A stretch of DNA of 64,000 nt from JANLYC01 sp963815445 (GTDB taxonomy: Bacteria; Actinomycetota; Actinomycetes; Propionibacteriales; Nocardioidaceae). The stretch lies in NCBI GenBank assembly GCA_963815445.1, contig CAWFGV010000006.1:124001-188000 (forward strand). The letters are read 5' to 3'. The stretch's first letter is position 1. Each line of letters opens with the position of its first letter. The position numbers and the translations under genes were made by a program. Under the pieces are notes generated by a model. That model had not been told where the DNA came from. It was given only the letters and a program-made list of their open reading frames with translations, and did no database searches. This document shows positions 49,965 to 60,604 of this stretch, one piece after another.

Positions 49965-51715
49965 AGGCATCGTTGATACCCAGGGCCGTGGCGGTGCTCG
50001 CCGTCCTCGTGGCCGCCGCTGCCTGCGTGTCGATCCCCGAGAGCTCGTCGGTCAACGCGGGACGGGCGCTCGGCGCCCAGGACGAACGGCCGTTGAGCAG
50101 CAATGCTCCCGACGGACCGCGCCCGGGTGCCGGTCGCAAGGAGATCGCCACCGGCTACCTCAGCGCCATGCTGGCTTTCCCCCCGTCCCCGGACGTCGTG
50201 CGCCAGTTCCTCACGCCATCAGCGGCCGCCGAGTGGAGCCCGAGCGACCAGCTGATCGTCTACACCGACTCCGACCAACCCCGGGTCTCGGAGAAGGCGG
50301 ACTCGGTCGTGTTCAACGCTCAGGCACTGGGCTCTCTCGATCGTCGGGGCACCTGGTCGACGGCCCGGCCCGAGAAGTCCGCGATCAAGGCTGCGTTCAG
50401 CATGTCCCGGGTCAACGGTGAGTGGCGGCTACGCAACCCGCTGCCGGGATCGTATGTCGACCAGGACTACTTCCTGACGTACTACGGTTCGTTCTCGCTG
50501 TACTTCTTCGACCTGGCCAAGAAGATCCTGACGGCCGATCCTGTCCACATGCTGCTCGGCGACAGCCTTGCCACCGGTTTGGTCAACGACCTGCTTCGGG
50601 GGCCGACGCCCGACATCGCGGGAGCCGTGAGCAGCAGTGTCCCGTCCACCGCCAGCGTCGAGGTCGGAGTCTCGATCTCGCCCCAAGGAGTCGCGGAAGT
50701 CCCGCTCAGCGACGACATCCTCAAGTTGTCGTCCAACGACCGCCGACTGTTCGCCGCCCAGCTGGCGTGGACCCTGCGACCACTTCAGGAGATCAAGACC
50801 ATCGTCGTCACCGTCGCCGGTACGAGGATCGACCTCGGGGTCGGGAAACAGATCAGCATCGACGACTTCTCCGGCTACGACCCGGCCGGCTTGGCGTCGA
50901 GCCGGCAGCTCTACGGGCTCACCAACCAGGGCCTGGTGGCCGTCACGGACACCGAGGTGGTCCGGGTCGCCGGCCCCATCAAGGACATCTCCCCGGGTGC
51001 GAGGTCTGCCGCCGTCGATCCGGACGGCGCCAACGCCGCCGTGGTCAGTGGTGACGGCCGCACGGTGACGGTGTCCGGCCTGGCTGCGGCGGCCAGCGGG
51101 ACCAGCGTCTGGTTCCGCGGCGGCGCCTCGATCCTGAGGCCGTCGTGGGACATCTATGGGCTCCTCTGGATGGTCGACAGCCGACCTGATGGTGCTCGGC
51201 TGTTCGTGGCGAACGCGGAGGGGACCAGGCAGGTGGTTGCGCCTGGTCTCACCGGGAGGTCGGTCCACAGCATCGCGGTCTCTCGCGACGGCGTCCGGCT
51301 TGCCGCCGTCGTCGGCCGGACCGGTCATCGGCATCTCGTCATCTCCGTGATCGAGCGCGACCCGTCGTCAGCGGCCAACGTGTCGTTGCGGAAGGCGCAG
51401 CGGGTCGTCACCGCGGGAATCCCCCCGCAGCGGGTCTCGAGCGTGAGCTGGTTCAGCCCGACATCGGTGGCCGCGCTCGGCGATGTCGCCGGTGGGCAGC
51501 CCGAGCCGTCGGAGTTCACCATCGACGGCTCGCTCGTCACGCCGTTCGCCGGCTTCCTGCCGATCAAGCCGATCAGCCTCGCGGCCGGTCCGAACACCGA
51601 CACTCCGGCCGTGATCGGTGACGCCGGCGGCCAGGTGTTCCTGCAGACGCCGGACTCACAGTGGCTGCAGACCGGCGGTCAGGCGAAGATCCGCAACCCC
51701 TTCTACCCGGGTTGA
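49961..51715 (+). CDS. lpqB: Lipoprotein LpqB
   Basis: A 584-residue exported lipoprotein. The lipobox ends at C22 (VLVAAAAC). A GerMN-like domain lies in about 180-330 (TGLVNDLLRGPTPDI) and a C-terminal beta-propeller in about 330-580. It is the third member of the mtrA-mtrB-lpqB unit and modulates MtrB. GTG at 49961 overlaps the mtrB stop (GTGA). Confidence 0.93.
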   Translation: MKASLIPRAVAVLAVLVAAAACVSIPESSSVNAGRALGAQDERPLSSNAPDGPRPGAGRKEIATGYLSAMLAFPPSPDVVRQFLTPSAAAEWSPSDQLIVYTDSDQPRVSEKADSVVFNAQALGSLDRRGTWSTARPEKSAIKAAFSMSRVNGEWRLRNPLPGSYVDQDYFLTYYGSFSLYFFDLAKKILTADPVHMLLGDSLATGLVNDLLRGPTPDIAGAVSSSVPSTASVEVGVSISPQGVAEVPLSDDILKLSSNDRRLFAAQLAWTLRPLQEIKTIVVTVAGTRIDLGVGKQISIDDFSGYDPAGLASSRQLYGLTNQGLVAVTDTEVVRVAGPIKDISPGARSAAVDPDGANAAVVSGDGRTVTVSGLAAAASGTSVWFRGGASILRPSWDIYGLLWMVDSRPDGARLFVANAEGTRQVVAPGLTGRSVHSIAVSRDGVRLAAVVGRTGHRHLVISVIERDPSSAANVSLRKAQRVVTAGIPPQRVSSVSWFSPTSVAALGDVAGGQPEPSEFTIDGSLVTPFAGFLPIKPISLAAGPNTDTPAVIGDAGGQVFLQTPDSQWLQTGGQAKIRNPFYPG

Positions 51716-51823
51716 GGGAGCCGGTCCACCAGGTCACCCCACAGGTCACCTGAGGAGCCGGCGTCGATCCCCTGATCGTCGCGCAGCGGGTGGTGAGGAC
51801 CGCACGACGGCGACGCTGGTCGG

Positions 51824-52540
51824 ATGCACCTGAGCTCGACGTGGTCCGCCTGTGCGGATCTGCTCCTGGGCGCTGCCTGTGTCGGGTGCGAGCGCCCCGG
51901 CCGGTCGCTGTGTGGGTCGTGCGAGCACGCGCTGATGGACGGCGTCCCGTTCCAGACGAGGCCACGACCGTGCCCGGCGAACCTCCCACCGGTCTGGGCC
52001 GCGACTGACTATTCCGGCGTGGCCCGCGCCGTTCTGCTGGCGCACAAAGAAGCCGGACGGCTGCCGCTGGCCCGACCGCTCGGAGTCATGCTGGCGCTGG
52101 CCGTGCTCGGCGTCGTGGCCGGAACCGACCGTGACCTGTCCGGCCCCGTCCGGCTGGTGCCCGTACCGTCCCGGCGGCGGGTCATCCGTGCGCGCGGCCA
52201 CGACCCGCTACGGCGGATCACCTGGGTGGCCGGCCGGGTGTTGAATCGGATGGGGGTGACGGTTGCCCTTTCGCCCACGCTGTCGGTGGTGCGCGCCCTG
52301 GTTGACCAGGCCGGTCTCGGAGCCGCCGATCGCGTCGACAACCTGCAGGGCGCGTTTGCCTGCCGACCGCGCTCCGGCGTGGGCACGTCGATCATCGTCG
52401 ACGACATCATCACCACCGGAGCCACCGCCGCGGAGGCCAGCAGAGCGGTGGCTGCGGGCGGCAGCCGCGTCGTCGGCGTCGCTGTCGTCGCCGCCACGCG
52501 ACGTCGACAGCCGCCCTCGTCCGTCCGGTCCGCTCTGTGA
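51824..52540 (+). CDS. ComF-family phosphoribosyltransferase-like protein
   Basis: A 238-residue protein with an N-terminal zinc-ribbon (C19-x2-C22 and C30-x2-C33 in CVGCERPGRSLCGSC) and a PRPP-binding loop SIIVDDIITTGATAAEA near 190-206. ComF proteins help DNA uptake in competent bacteria, and their enzymatic role is unclear. It matches Rv3242c in position. ATG at 51824 starts it, 108 bases after lpqB. Confidence 0.85.
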   Translation: MHLSSTWSACADLLLGAACVGCERPGRSLCGSCEHALMDGVPFQTRPRPCPANLPPVWAATDYSGVARAVLLAHKEAGRLPLARPLGVMLALAVLGVVAGTDRDLSGPVRLVPVPSRRRVIRARGHDPLRRITWVAGRVLNRMGVTVALSPTLSVVRALVDQAGLGAADRVDNLQGAFACRPRSGVGTSIIVDDIITTGATAAEASRAVAAGGSRVVGVAVVAATRRRQPPSSVRSAL

Positions 52541-52571
52541 CAGTCCGGTGTCGGCCACCCTCGTGAGCGGC

Positions 52572-52577
52572 TAGGGT
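52572..52577 (+). promoter_or_regulatory. -10 element in front of the structured RNA
   Basis: TAGGGT lies 31 bases after the comF stop. The expected start point, about 7 bases further, falls exactly where the 13-bp closing helix of the putative RNA begins (52585). No clear -35 is visible. Confidence 0.5.
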
Positions 52578-52584
52578 CGACTCA

Positions 52585-52864
52585 TGGCACCCGTCCGGGT
52601 CCGTGGTTGCGCCGATGGGATCTCGCTCGCGCGGGGTTTCCGCCGGCAAGCCGATGCCAGCCGCAGGCAAAACGGCCCACGTAAGTCTGTCGCGGTCGCT
52701 CGTCGAGCGCGCCGGACGATCACGGAGCGGCTTAGCAGTAAGTCCTGCCTCGGTGGGGGTCAGATGCCCCCGGCAACCGGGAGAAGGTCAGTAGTGGCAC
52801 CAAGCTGCGACCGCCTCAGCAGGCGAGTGTGGGGACGAAGACCAGGTCGGACGGACGGGTGCCA
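52585..52864 (+). ncRNA. Probable raiA-type structured noncoding RNA upstream of hpf
   Basis: The 465-base gap between comF and hpf has no credible coding frame. TGGCACCCGTCCG (52585-52597) and CGGACGGGTGCCA (52852-52864) are perfect reverse complements and would close a 280-nt domain with a 13-bp helix. Inside are further pairings such as GGGGG/CCCCC (52755-52771) and CCCGG-CAA-CCGGG (52769-52781), which overlap and exclude each other. Two A-rich single-stranded-looking stretches around CACGTAAGTC and GCAGTAAGTC recur. A -10 box precedes it and a hairpin follows it. A structured raiA RNA is known upstream of raiA/hpf genes in Firmicutes and Actinobacteria. Identity with it is inference and needs a covariance search. 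Confidence 0.7.
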
Positions 52865-52876
52865 CTTTCCCGACGG

Positions 52877-52893
52877 ACGAGGTCCCACCTCGT
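52877..52893 (+). terminator. Hairpin at the 3' end of the putative RNA
   Basis: ACGAGGT-CCC-ACCTCGT is a perfect 7-bp stem with a 3-base loop, 12 bases after the closing helix and 113 bases before the hpf start. It would separate the RNA from hpf. Confidence 0.6.
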
Positions 52894-53005
52894 TCGGCAT
52901 CGTCACTGTTCCCAGCTGTTTCACGTCGGAGCATCCCCGCATGGGCGTCGAGCTGGCCAGGCCGTCGGCCTCGTCAGGCGCGCTCTCATCTCGAAGGAGG
53001 CACGT

Positions 53006-53617
53006 GTGGACGTCGTGGTCAAAGGTCGTCACTGCGAGATATCAGACCGGTTCCGGAGCCATGTCGAAGAGAAGCTGACCCGGCTCGAGAAGTACGACCA
53101 GCGCGTCATCCGCGTCGACGTCGAGGTCTCCCAGGAGGCCAACCCACGCATGTCCGACCAGCAGATCCGCGTCGAGATCACGATTCGCAGCAAAGGTCCC
53201 GTGATCCGGGCCGAAGCGGCCGCCGAGGACAAGATGTCCGCCCTTGACAAGGCCGTCGACCGCCTCAGTGCCCAGGCCCGGAAAGCCGCTGACCGACGGC
53301 GCATCCACCACGGCGCTCGCACGCCCACGTCCCTGGCCCTCGCGATGGCCGACTCCGACTCCGCCGCCACCGCACCGGACGAGCCCGAGGACGACCTCGA
53401 GCACAAGGAGGGGCCGATCACGGTGATGGGGGACGGTCCACTCGTGGTCCGCGAGAAGTCCCATCCGGCGGCTCCGATGACGCTGGACCAGGCGTTGTAC
53501 GAGATGGAGCTCGTCGGCCACGACTTCTACCTGTTCATCGACAAGGAGAGCGAACAGGCATCGGTCGTCTACCGGCGCAAGGGGTACGACTACGGCGTCA
53601 TCCGGCTCACAGGTTGA
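53006..53617 (+). CDS. hpf: Ribosome hibernation promoting factor, long form
   Basis: A 203-residue long HPF. The N-terminal S30AE domain (about 1-105, VVVKGRHCEISDRFRSHVEE) blocks the decoding centre. The C-terminal domain (about 145-203, PMTLDQALYEMELVGHDFYL, VYRRKGYDYGVIRL) drives 70S dimerisation to 100S. The GTG at 53006 has AAGGAGG upstream; longer frames upstream overlap the RNA. It is the homologue of Rv3241c, which lies just before secA1 in M. tuberculosis. Mycobacterial hibernation factors include one under DosR control, but here no DosR-type box is visible. Confidence 0.93.
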   Translation: MDVVVKGRHCEISDRFRSHVEEKLTRLEKYDQRVIRVDVEVSQEANPRMSDQQIRVEITIRSKGPVIRAEAAAEDKMSALDKAVDRLSAQARKAADRRRIHHGARTPTSLALAMADSDSAATAPDEPEDDLEHKEGPITVMGDGPLVVREKSHPAAPMTLDQALYEMELVGHDFYLFIDKESEQASVVYRRKGYDYGVIRLTG

Positions 53618-53688
53618 GCCGCGGGACGCAGGCGGGCAAAACAACCGACCATCCGCGGGAGTTCCCCTCATCTGACATGATTTCCGCC

Positions 53689-54378
53689 ATGGACGAGGTC
53701 GCCGAGCTGTCACCACGACGCGAACCCATTCGCGTCGTGGTGGTCGACGACCAGGAGCTTTTCCGTCGCGGACTGATCATGCTCGTCGCCGCCGAGGACG
53801 ACATCGAGGTCGTCGGTGAGGCGTCCGACGGCGACGAGGCCACCGAGATGGCAGCCGCCACGGTCCCCGACGTCGTGCTCATGGACGTCCGGATGCCGAA
53901 GCGGTCCGGGATCGACGCCTGCCGCAGTATCAAGCAGGTCGCGCCATCGGCCAAGATCATCATGCTCACCGTGTCCGACGAAGAAGGTGACCTCTACGAC
54001 GCCATCAAGAATGGTGCCTCGGGTTACCTGCTCAAGGACGCGTCCATCGACCAGGTCGCCCAGGCGGTCCGGTTGGTCGCCGACGGTCAGTCGCTGATCA
54101 GCCCGTCGATGGCGGCCAAGCTGCTCGAGGAGTTCAAGACGATCTCGCGGGTCGGCACCAAGCCCGACACCATCGTGCCCAGGCTGACCGACCGCGAGCT
54201 CGAGGTGCTCAACCTGGTGGCGCACGGGCTCAACAACCGTGAGATCGCACGCGACCTCTTCATCAGTGAGAACACCGTCAAGAACCACGTGCGGAACATC
54301 TTGGAGAAGCTGCAGCTGCACTCCCGGATGGAGGCCGTGATGTACGCGGTTCGCGAGAAGCTCCTCGACATCCCGTGA
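53689..54378 (+). CDS. NarL/LuxR-family response regulator
   Basis: A 229-residue regulator. The receiver has D20/D21, phospho-acceptor D66 (VVLMDVRMPKRSG) and the Lys in GYLLKDAS. The LuxR helix-turn-helix is LTDRELEVLNLVAHGLNNRE plus ENTVKNHVRNILEKL. No histidine kinase is adjacent, so it is an orphan here. ATG at 53689 was chosen; ATG at 53677, 12 bases upstream in frame, is equally possible and neither has a strong ribosome site. Its targets are unknown. Confidence 0.85.
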   Translation: MDEVAELSPRREPIRVVVVDDQELFRRGLIMLVAAEDDIEVVGEASDGDEATEMAAATVPDVVLMDVRMPKRSGIDACRSIKQVAPSAKIIMLTVSDEEGDLYDAIKNGASGYLLKDASIDQVAQAVRLVADGQSLISPSMAAKLLEEFKTISRVGTKPDTIVPRLTDRELEVLNLVAHGLNNREIARDLFISENTVKNHVRNILEKLQLHSRMEAVMYAVREKLLDIP

Positions 54379-54406
54379 TGTCGGAGCTCCTTGACACCAT
54401 CGACTG

Positions 54407-55624
54407 ATGCCCCGACATGTCGTCCCCCGCGAGTCCCTGAGTCGATCCCAGGCCCGACGCATCGCGCTCGCCGCTCAGGGCTTCCTCGACCCCCGCCACC
54501 CGACGCCGACCATGCGCACGTTGTCGCGCACGGTCCAGCGCACGGGCGTGCTCCAGATCGACTCGGTCAACGTGCTCCAACGCGCCCACTTCATGCCGCT
54601 GTTCAGCCGGATGGGCGCGTATGACGTGTCGCTTCTCCAGCGTGCGGCGAGCAAGAAACCACGTCGGCTGGTCGAGTACTGGGCCCACGTGGCGGCCTAC
54701 ATGCCGGTCGACCTGTGGCCCTACATGCGCCATCGCATGGACAAGGCCGACACCTTGGCCTGGGGCGGACCGCGGAGCATCGCGGCGCGCAGGCCCGAGC
54801 TGGTCGCCGGCGTGCTGCAGGACGTCAAGGCCAGCGGTCCCGTGACGGCACGCGACATCGACGACGACCTGCCGACGGCAAAAGTCGACTGGGGATGGAA
54901 CTGGTCGGAGGTCAAGCAGGCGCTCGAATACCTCTTCTTCGCCGGTGCGGTGACGGCGGCGGGTCGCAACGGTGCGTTCGAACGGCTCTACGACCTCCCC
55001 GAGCGCGTCATCCCACCGGAGATCCTGGCGCAGCCGGTCCCGACGGCAGCCGAGGCGCACATCGAGCTGGTCCGCCGGGCGGCGACATCGCATGGTGTCG
55101 CGACTGAGTTCTGCCTCCGCGACTACTACCGGATGGCGCCCGACGAGTCCAAGGTCGCGGTCGCGGCCCTGGTCGAGGCGGGCGAGCTGCTGCCGGTGTC
55201 GATCGAGGGCTGGACGGCCCCTGCGTATCTCCACCGCGACGCCCGGCTTCCGCGGCGGGTCGACGCGAGAGCGTTGCTGAGCCCGTTCGACCCCCTGGTG
55301 TGGGAGCGCAGGCGCACCGAGCACCTGTTCGGCTTCCACTACCGGATCGAGATCTACGTGCCGGAGCCGAAGCGGGTGTTCGGCTACTACGTTCTTCCGT
55401 TCCTGCTCGGCGAGCAGCTGGTCGGACGCGTCGACCTCAAGGCCGATCGCAAGGCCGGCGTCCTCGTCGTCAAGGGTGCGTACGCCGAGCCCGGTGCCCC
55501 CGCGGAGACGGCGTCCGAGCTGGCCGCTGAGCTGACGAGCCTGGCGGCTTGGCTGGGGCTCAGCTCGATCCGTGTCGAGGGGCGCGGCGACCTGAGCCCC
55601 CGGCTCGCCCTCGCGGTCGCCTAA
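54407..55624 (+). CDS. YcaQ/AlkX-type winged-helix DNA glycosylase
   Basis: A 405-residue protein of the HTH_42/YcaQ family. The catalytic Q-x-D motif lies in VLQIDSVNVLQRAHF near 48-62, followed by winged-helix folds and the C-terminal beta-barrel (ALLSPFDPLVWERRR). Enterobacterial YcaQ (AlkX) removes bulky adducts and unhooks interstrand crosslinks. The ATG start lies 28 bases after the response regulator stop. A repair role is expected; the lesion is unknown. Confidence 0.85.
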   Translation: MPRHVVPRESLSRSQARRIALAAQGFLDPRHPTPTMRTLSRTVQRTGVLQIDSVNVLQRAHFMPLFSRMGAYDVSLLQRAASKKPRRLVEYWAHVAAYMPVDLWPYMRHRMDKADTLAWGGPRSIAARRPELVAGVLQDVKASGPVTARDIDDDLPTAKVDWGWNWSEVKQALEYLFFAGAVTAAGRNGAFERLYDLPERVIPPEILAQPVPTAAEAHIELVRRAATSHGVATEFCLRDYYRMAPDESKVAVAALVEAGELLPVSIEGWTAPAYLHRDARLPRRVDARALLSPFDPLVWERRRTEHLFGFHYRIEIYVPEPKRVFGYYVLPFLLGEQLVGRVDLKADRKAGVLVVKGAYAEPGAPAETASELAAELTSLAAWLGLSSIRVEGRGDLSPRLALAVA

Positions 55625-55634
55625 GATAGGCGAC
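55616..55634 (+). promoter_or_regulatory. -10-like element inside a perfect inverted repeat upstream of secA
   Basis: GTCGCCT (55616-55622) and AGGCGAC (55628-55634) form a perfect 7-bp inverted repeat around AAGAT, spanning the stop codon of the previous gene. The centre TAAGAT (55622-55627) also fits a -10 hexamer. It could be a hairpin terminator for the glycosylase gene or an operator over the secA promoter. Confidence 0.45.
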
Positions 55635-55687
55635 GCCCGCCCTGAGTCCGGGGCCGGGCCCGCGTGACGACACCAGGAGCCAACCCC

Positions 55688-58471
<2,784 letters not shown>

Positions 58472-58483
58472 TCGAGCCGCGTT

Positions 58484-59041
58484 TCAACCGAACGTGATGG
58501 CGGTGCACAGCCACCGTCCGCGCTGGAAGTCCAGTCGTGCGGCGATGGCCCGCGAGCGGGTGCCGAGGGTCACCCGTGCCGCGACCTCGGCGCTGTCCAG
58601 AGCGGACCGACGCACGTGCACGGTGGCGACGTGCTGCCGTCCCGCGCGGACCTGGCCCGGCTTGCGGTGCCGGGCGACCCGCGCCCGCCGCTGACCGAGG
58701 TCGTCGTACACGCGCGGATCGGTCCAGCGGGCGAGCTGGGTGAGAGGGCGGTCGCTGCTCACCACCTCGACCACCGCCTGGATGAAGCGCGCCGCCCACG
58801 GCTCAGGGTCAGGCACCGAGTCTGCAGCGAGCACCTGCTCACGGGGACCGACGACGAGCGTCAGCGCACTAGCGCGCGGCCACGCCTCGAGACCGCCGGG
58901 GAGCGGGTACGTCAGGGCGAGGGCACCTTGGGTGTACGCCTCGCCCAGGCGTTCGGTGCGGTCAGGTCGTTGCCAGCGCCGGGCGGCCGGCGCCGTCAGG
59001 GGCGAGCGCAGGGGTGAGGGTGTCGTGGCAGGTTGTGTCAT
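58484..59041 (-). CDS. Rv3235-family (DUF6459) protein
   Basis: A 185-residue actinobacterial protein. The conserved part runs from WAARFIQAVVEVVSSDRPLTQLARW (about 82-106, in parts) through ARRAxVARHRKPG-like and VHVRRSALDSAEVAARVTLG to RWLCTAITFG at the end. Rv3235 lies near secA1 in M. tuberculosis too. Function is unknown. The ATG overlaps the LysM gene stop (ATGA). It converges with secA, 12 bases away. Confidence 0.8.
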   Translation of the reverse strand: MTQPATTPSPLRSPLTAPAARRWQRPDRTERLGEAYTQGALALTYPLPGGLEAWPRASALTLVVGPREQVLAADSVPDPEPWAARFIQAVVEVVSSDRPLTQLARWTDPRVYDDLGQRRARVARHRKPGQVRAGRQHVATVHVRRSALDSAEVAARVTLGTRSRAIAARLDFQRGRWLCTAITFG

Positions 59042-59403
59042 CGCGGTGCCTCCGGGGCCTTGAGTCGGGTGCCGGGGAAGATGAGGTCGGGATCTGGACC
59101 GATCCGGGCGTGATTGGTGCGGTAGATCGCCTGGGTGAGTGCGGCGACCTCCCGGTCTGCGGCGGCGGGCGGTAACCGATCGGTCGCGATGGTCCACAGA
59201 CAGTCACCCGGTCGGACTGTGACCGTGTCAGCGAGGCGCGGCTGGTCGCGAACCGGCAGATCCGGCAGCCGGAGCCCGGTGAGTCGACCTGTACAGCTGG
59301 GCGGGCACGAAGCGTCGCGAGCGCTGGTGACGGCACCGGCCGGGGGAGGTGGTTCCATCGCGGCCGCGCCGATCGGCGGCAGCGTCAGGCCGACGCCGCA
59401 CAC
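59038..59403 (-). CDS. LysM-domain protein
   Basis: A 121-residue protein whose C-terminal half is a LysM module (TVTVRPGDCLWTIATDRL … IGPDPDLIFPGTRLKAP), which binds peptidoglycan glycans. The N-terminus is hydrophobic and probably a signal or anchor. The start is odd: the GTG at 59403 gives MCGVGLTLPP and no ribosome site, yet the open frame upstream reads VRRLAFAVCGVG, which would make a better signal peptide with Arg-Arg first. No ATG, GTG or TTG exists there, only CTG at 59415. Confidence 0.75.
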   Translation of the reverse strand: MCGVGLTLPPIGAAAMEPPPPAGAVTSARDASCPPSCTGRLTGLRLPDLPVRDQPRLADTVTVRPGDCLWTIATDRLPPAAADREVAALTQAIYRTNHARIGPDPDLIFPGTRLKAPEAPR

Positions 59404-59443
59404 GGCGAACGCCAGTCGTCGGACGCCGGGGGGTACCGGCGAC

Positions 59444-59593
59444 CTAGAGCCAGGGGGGAGCGTGGGTGACCGCGACCAGACCGGCCTCCAACAGCGCCAC
59501 CAGCACGCAACTGACGAAGACGACGGCAGCGGCGACCGTCAGTGTCAGGAGCCACGGAGCCACCAGCTCGTCAATCGTGCCGTTTGCATGCAT
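59444..59593 (-). CDS. Small single-span membrane protein (49 residues)
   Basis: The ORF reads MHANGTIDELVAPW, then a hydrophobic stretch LLTLTVAAAVVFVSCVLVAL (about 15-34), then LEAGLVAVTHAPPWL and TAG. Composition and position support a real gene: it stops 40 bases before the LysM start on the same strand and begins at an AT-rich promoter-like gap. No family is recognised. A ribosome site is not obvious, so it may be leaderless. Confidence 0.6.
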   Translation of the reverse strand: MHANGTIDELVAPWLLTLTVAAAVVFVSCVLVALLEAGLVAVTHAPPWL

Positions 59594-59685
59594 TTAATTG
59601 GTTTAACGTCTGCTTGGCTCCATCGTCAAGTCTTTGTCCACAGGTGGCCGGGCAATCGTCCGCGGGTCGGCATAGCCTGCCGCCC
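59594..59685. promoter_or_regulatory. AT-rich divergent promoter region
   Basis: The 92 bases between the small membrane protein (leftward) and the gene at 59686 (rightward) hold TTAATTGGTTTAA (59594-59606), by far the most AT-rich stretch in the neighbourhood. Divergent promoters are likely. Confidence 0.5.
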
Positions 59686-60252
59686 ATGCGCTGGACTGAG
59701 CTGTTCGCCGACCTCGAGGCGCAGGCCCTGGCCTGGGAGGCGGCCGACGTCGACGCCGAGATCGCGGACCGCACGCGTGCCGAGCAAGGCACGGTCGCTT
59801 GGACCCAACGGCTCAGTGCCGCGATCGGGTCGACGCTGGTCCTCCAGGTCCAGGGTGCCGGTGAGCTGGGCGGTCGGGTCTCAGCTTTGGGAGCGGACTG
59901 GCTCCTGGTCGAGGATGACCGCAGCGGCGGTGAGCAGCTCGTCCTGACCGCTGCCGTCCTCGCCGTCCGTGACCTCGGCCGTCGGGCGCACGCCGAAGGC
60001 GCTCGGGGCAAAGTGCTGGCCCGCCTCGGGGTGGCGTCACCACTGCGCGCGATCGTTCGCGATCGCGTGAGCGTGCAATGCCGGTTGCGCGACGGATCGC
60101 TGCAGTCGGGTACGCCTGAGCGCGTGGGCGTGGACCACCTGGACCTGGTCATGGGCCTCGGGAGTGCGGATGCCGGGTCTCGCGGGCGGAGCCTCACGGT
60201 GCCGTTTGCGGCACTGTCGACGATCGGGCGTATCGCGAGCGGCTGGACCTGA
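59686..60252 (+). CDS. Uncharacterised 188-residue protein
   Basis: An acidic N-terminus (MRWTELFADLEAQALAWEAA) with predicted helix and two later beta-rich parts (LVLQVQGAGELGGRVSALG, VSVQCRLRDGSLQSGTPERV). I do not recognise the family with confidence. No signal peptide or membrane span is seen, so it is probably cytoplasmic. The ATG at 59686 is the best start. It converges on the helix-turn-helix gene with six bases between the stops. Confidence 0.7.
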   Translation: MRWTELFADLEAQALAWEAADVDAEIADRTRAEQGTVAWTQRLSAAIGSTLVLQVQGAGELGGRVSALGADWLLVEDDRSGGEQLVLTAAVLAVRDLGRRAHAEGARGKVLARLGVASPLRAIVRDRVSVQCRLRDGSLQSGTPERVGVDHLDLVMGLGSADAGSRGRSLTVPFAALSTIGRIASGWT

Positions 60253-60258
60253 CCGGTC

Positions 60259-60522
60259 TCAGTCGAGGTCGGCCGTCTCGCCGGCGGGCGTCTCTTCCCC
60301 GACGAACGGATGCTCCTTGATGTACTGCGCAGTGGACGTGTAGGCGCCGGCGATGTAGGCCTCGAGAGCATCGACCTCGACGCGCCACTGTCCGCGGCCG
60401 CCGACCTTGATCGCCGGCAGGTCGCCCCGCCTGACCAAGGCGTAGGCCTGTGCCACCGAGATGTTGAGCACCTGCGCGACGTCGGCCAGGGCCAGGAAGC
60501 GGGCGCGGGGGGCGTCGGGCAT
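60259..60522 (-). CDS. Small helix-turn-helix protein (excisionase/BldC-like)
   Basis: An 87-residue protein with a MerR-type winged helix: FLALADVAQVLNISVAQAYA (about 9-28) is the helix-turn-helix, and LVRRGDLPAIKVGGRGQWRV is the wing typical of BldC and excisionase-like regulators. The acidic tail lacks a known domain. No phage gene or att site is nearby, so an excisionase role is unlikely. It diverges from the SAF-domain gene and may regulate it. Confidence 0.82.
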   Translation of the reverse strand: MPDAPRARFLALADVAQVLNISVAQAYALVRRGDLPAIKVGGRGQWRVEVDALEAYIAGAYTSTAQYIKEHPFVGEETPAGETADLD

Positions 60523-60604
60523 GCGGTGGATTGTGCCACGCCGACCCGAACGCCGGTCGGAGGAGCGCGTGGCTGTGGACAACTCTTCACAAGCGGGAGG
60601 AGAT

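Noticed and set aside
52603..52794. Small open frame of 63 codons inside the comF-hpf gap
   Set aside because: No ribosome site, low-complexity Arg/Ser/Gly content, and it lies within the self-complementary RNA segment.
60259..60522. Phage excisionase
   Set aside because: The protein has an excisionase/BldC-type helix-turn-helix, but no integrase, att site or other phage gene is near.
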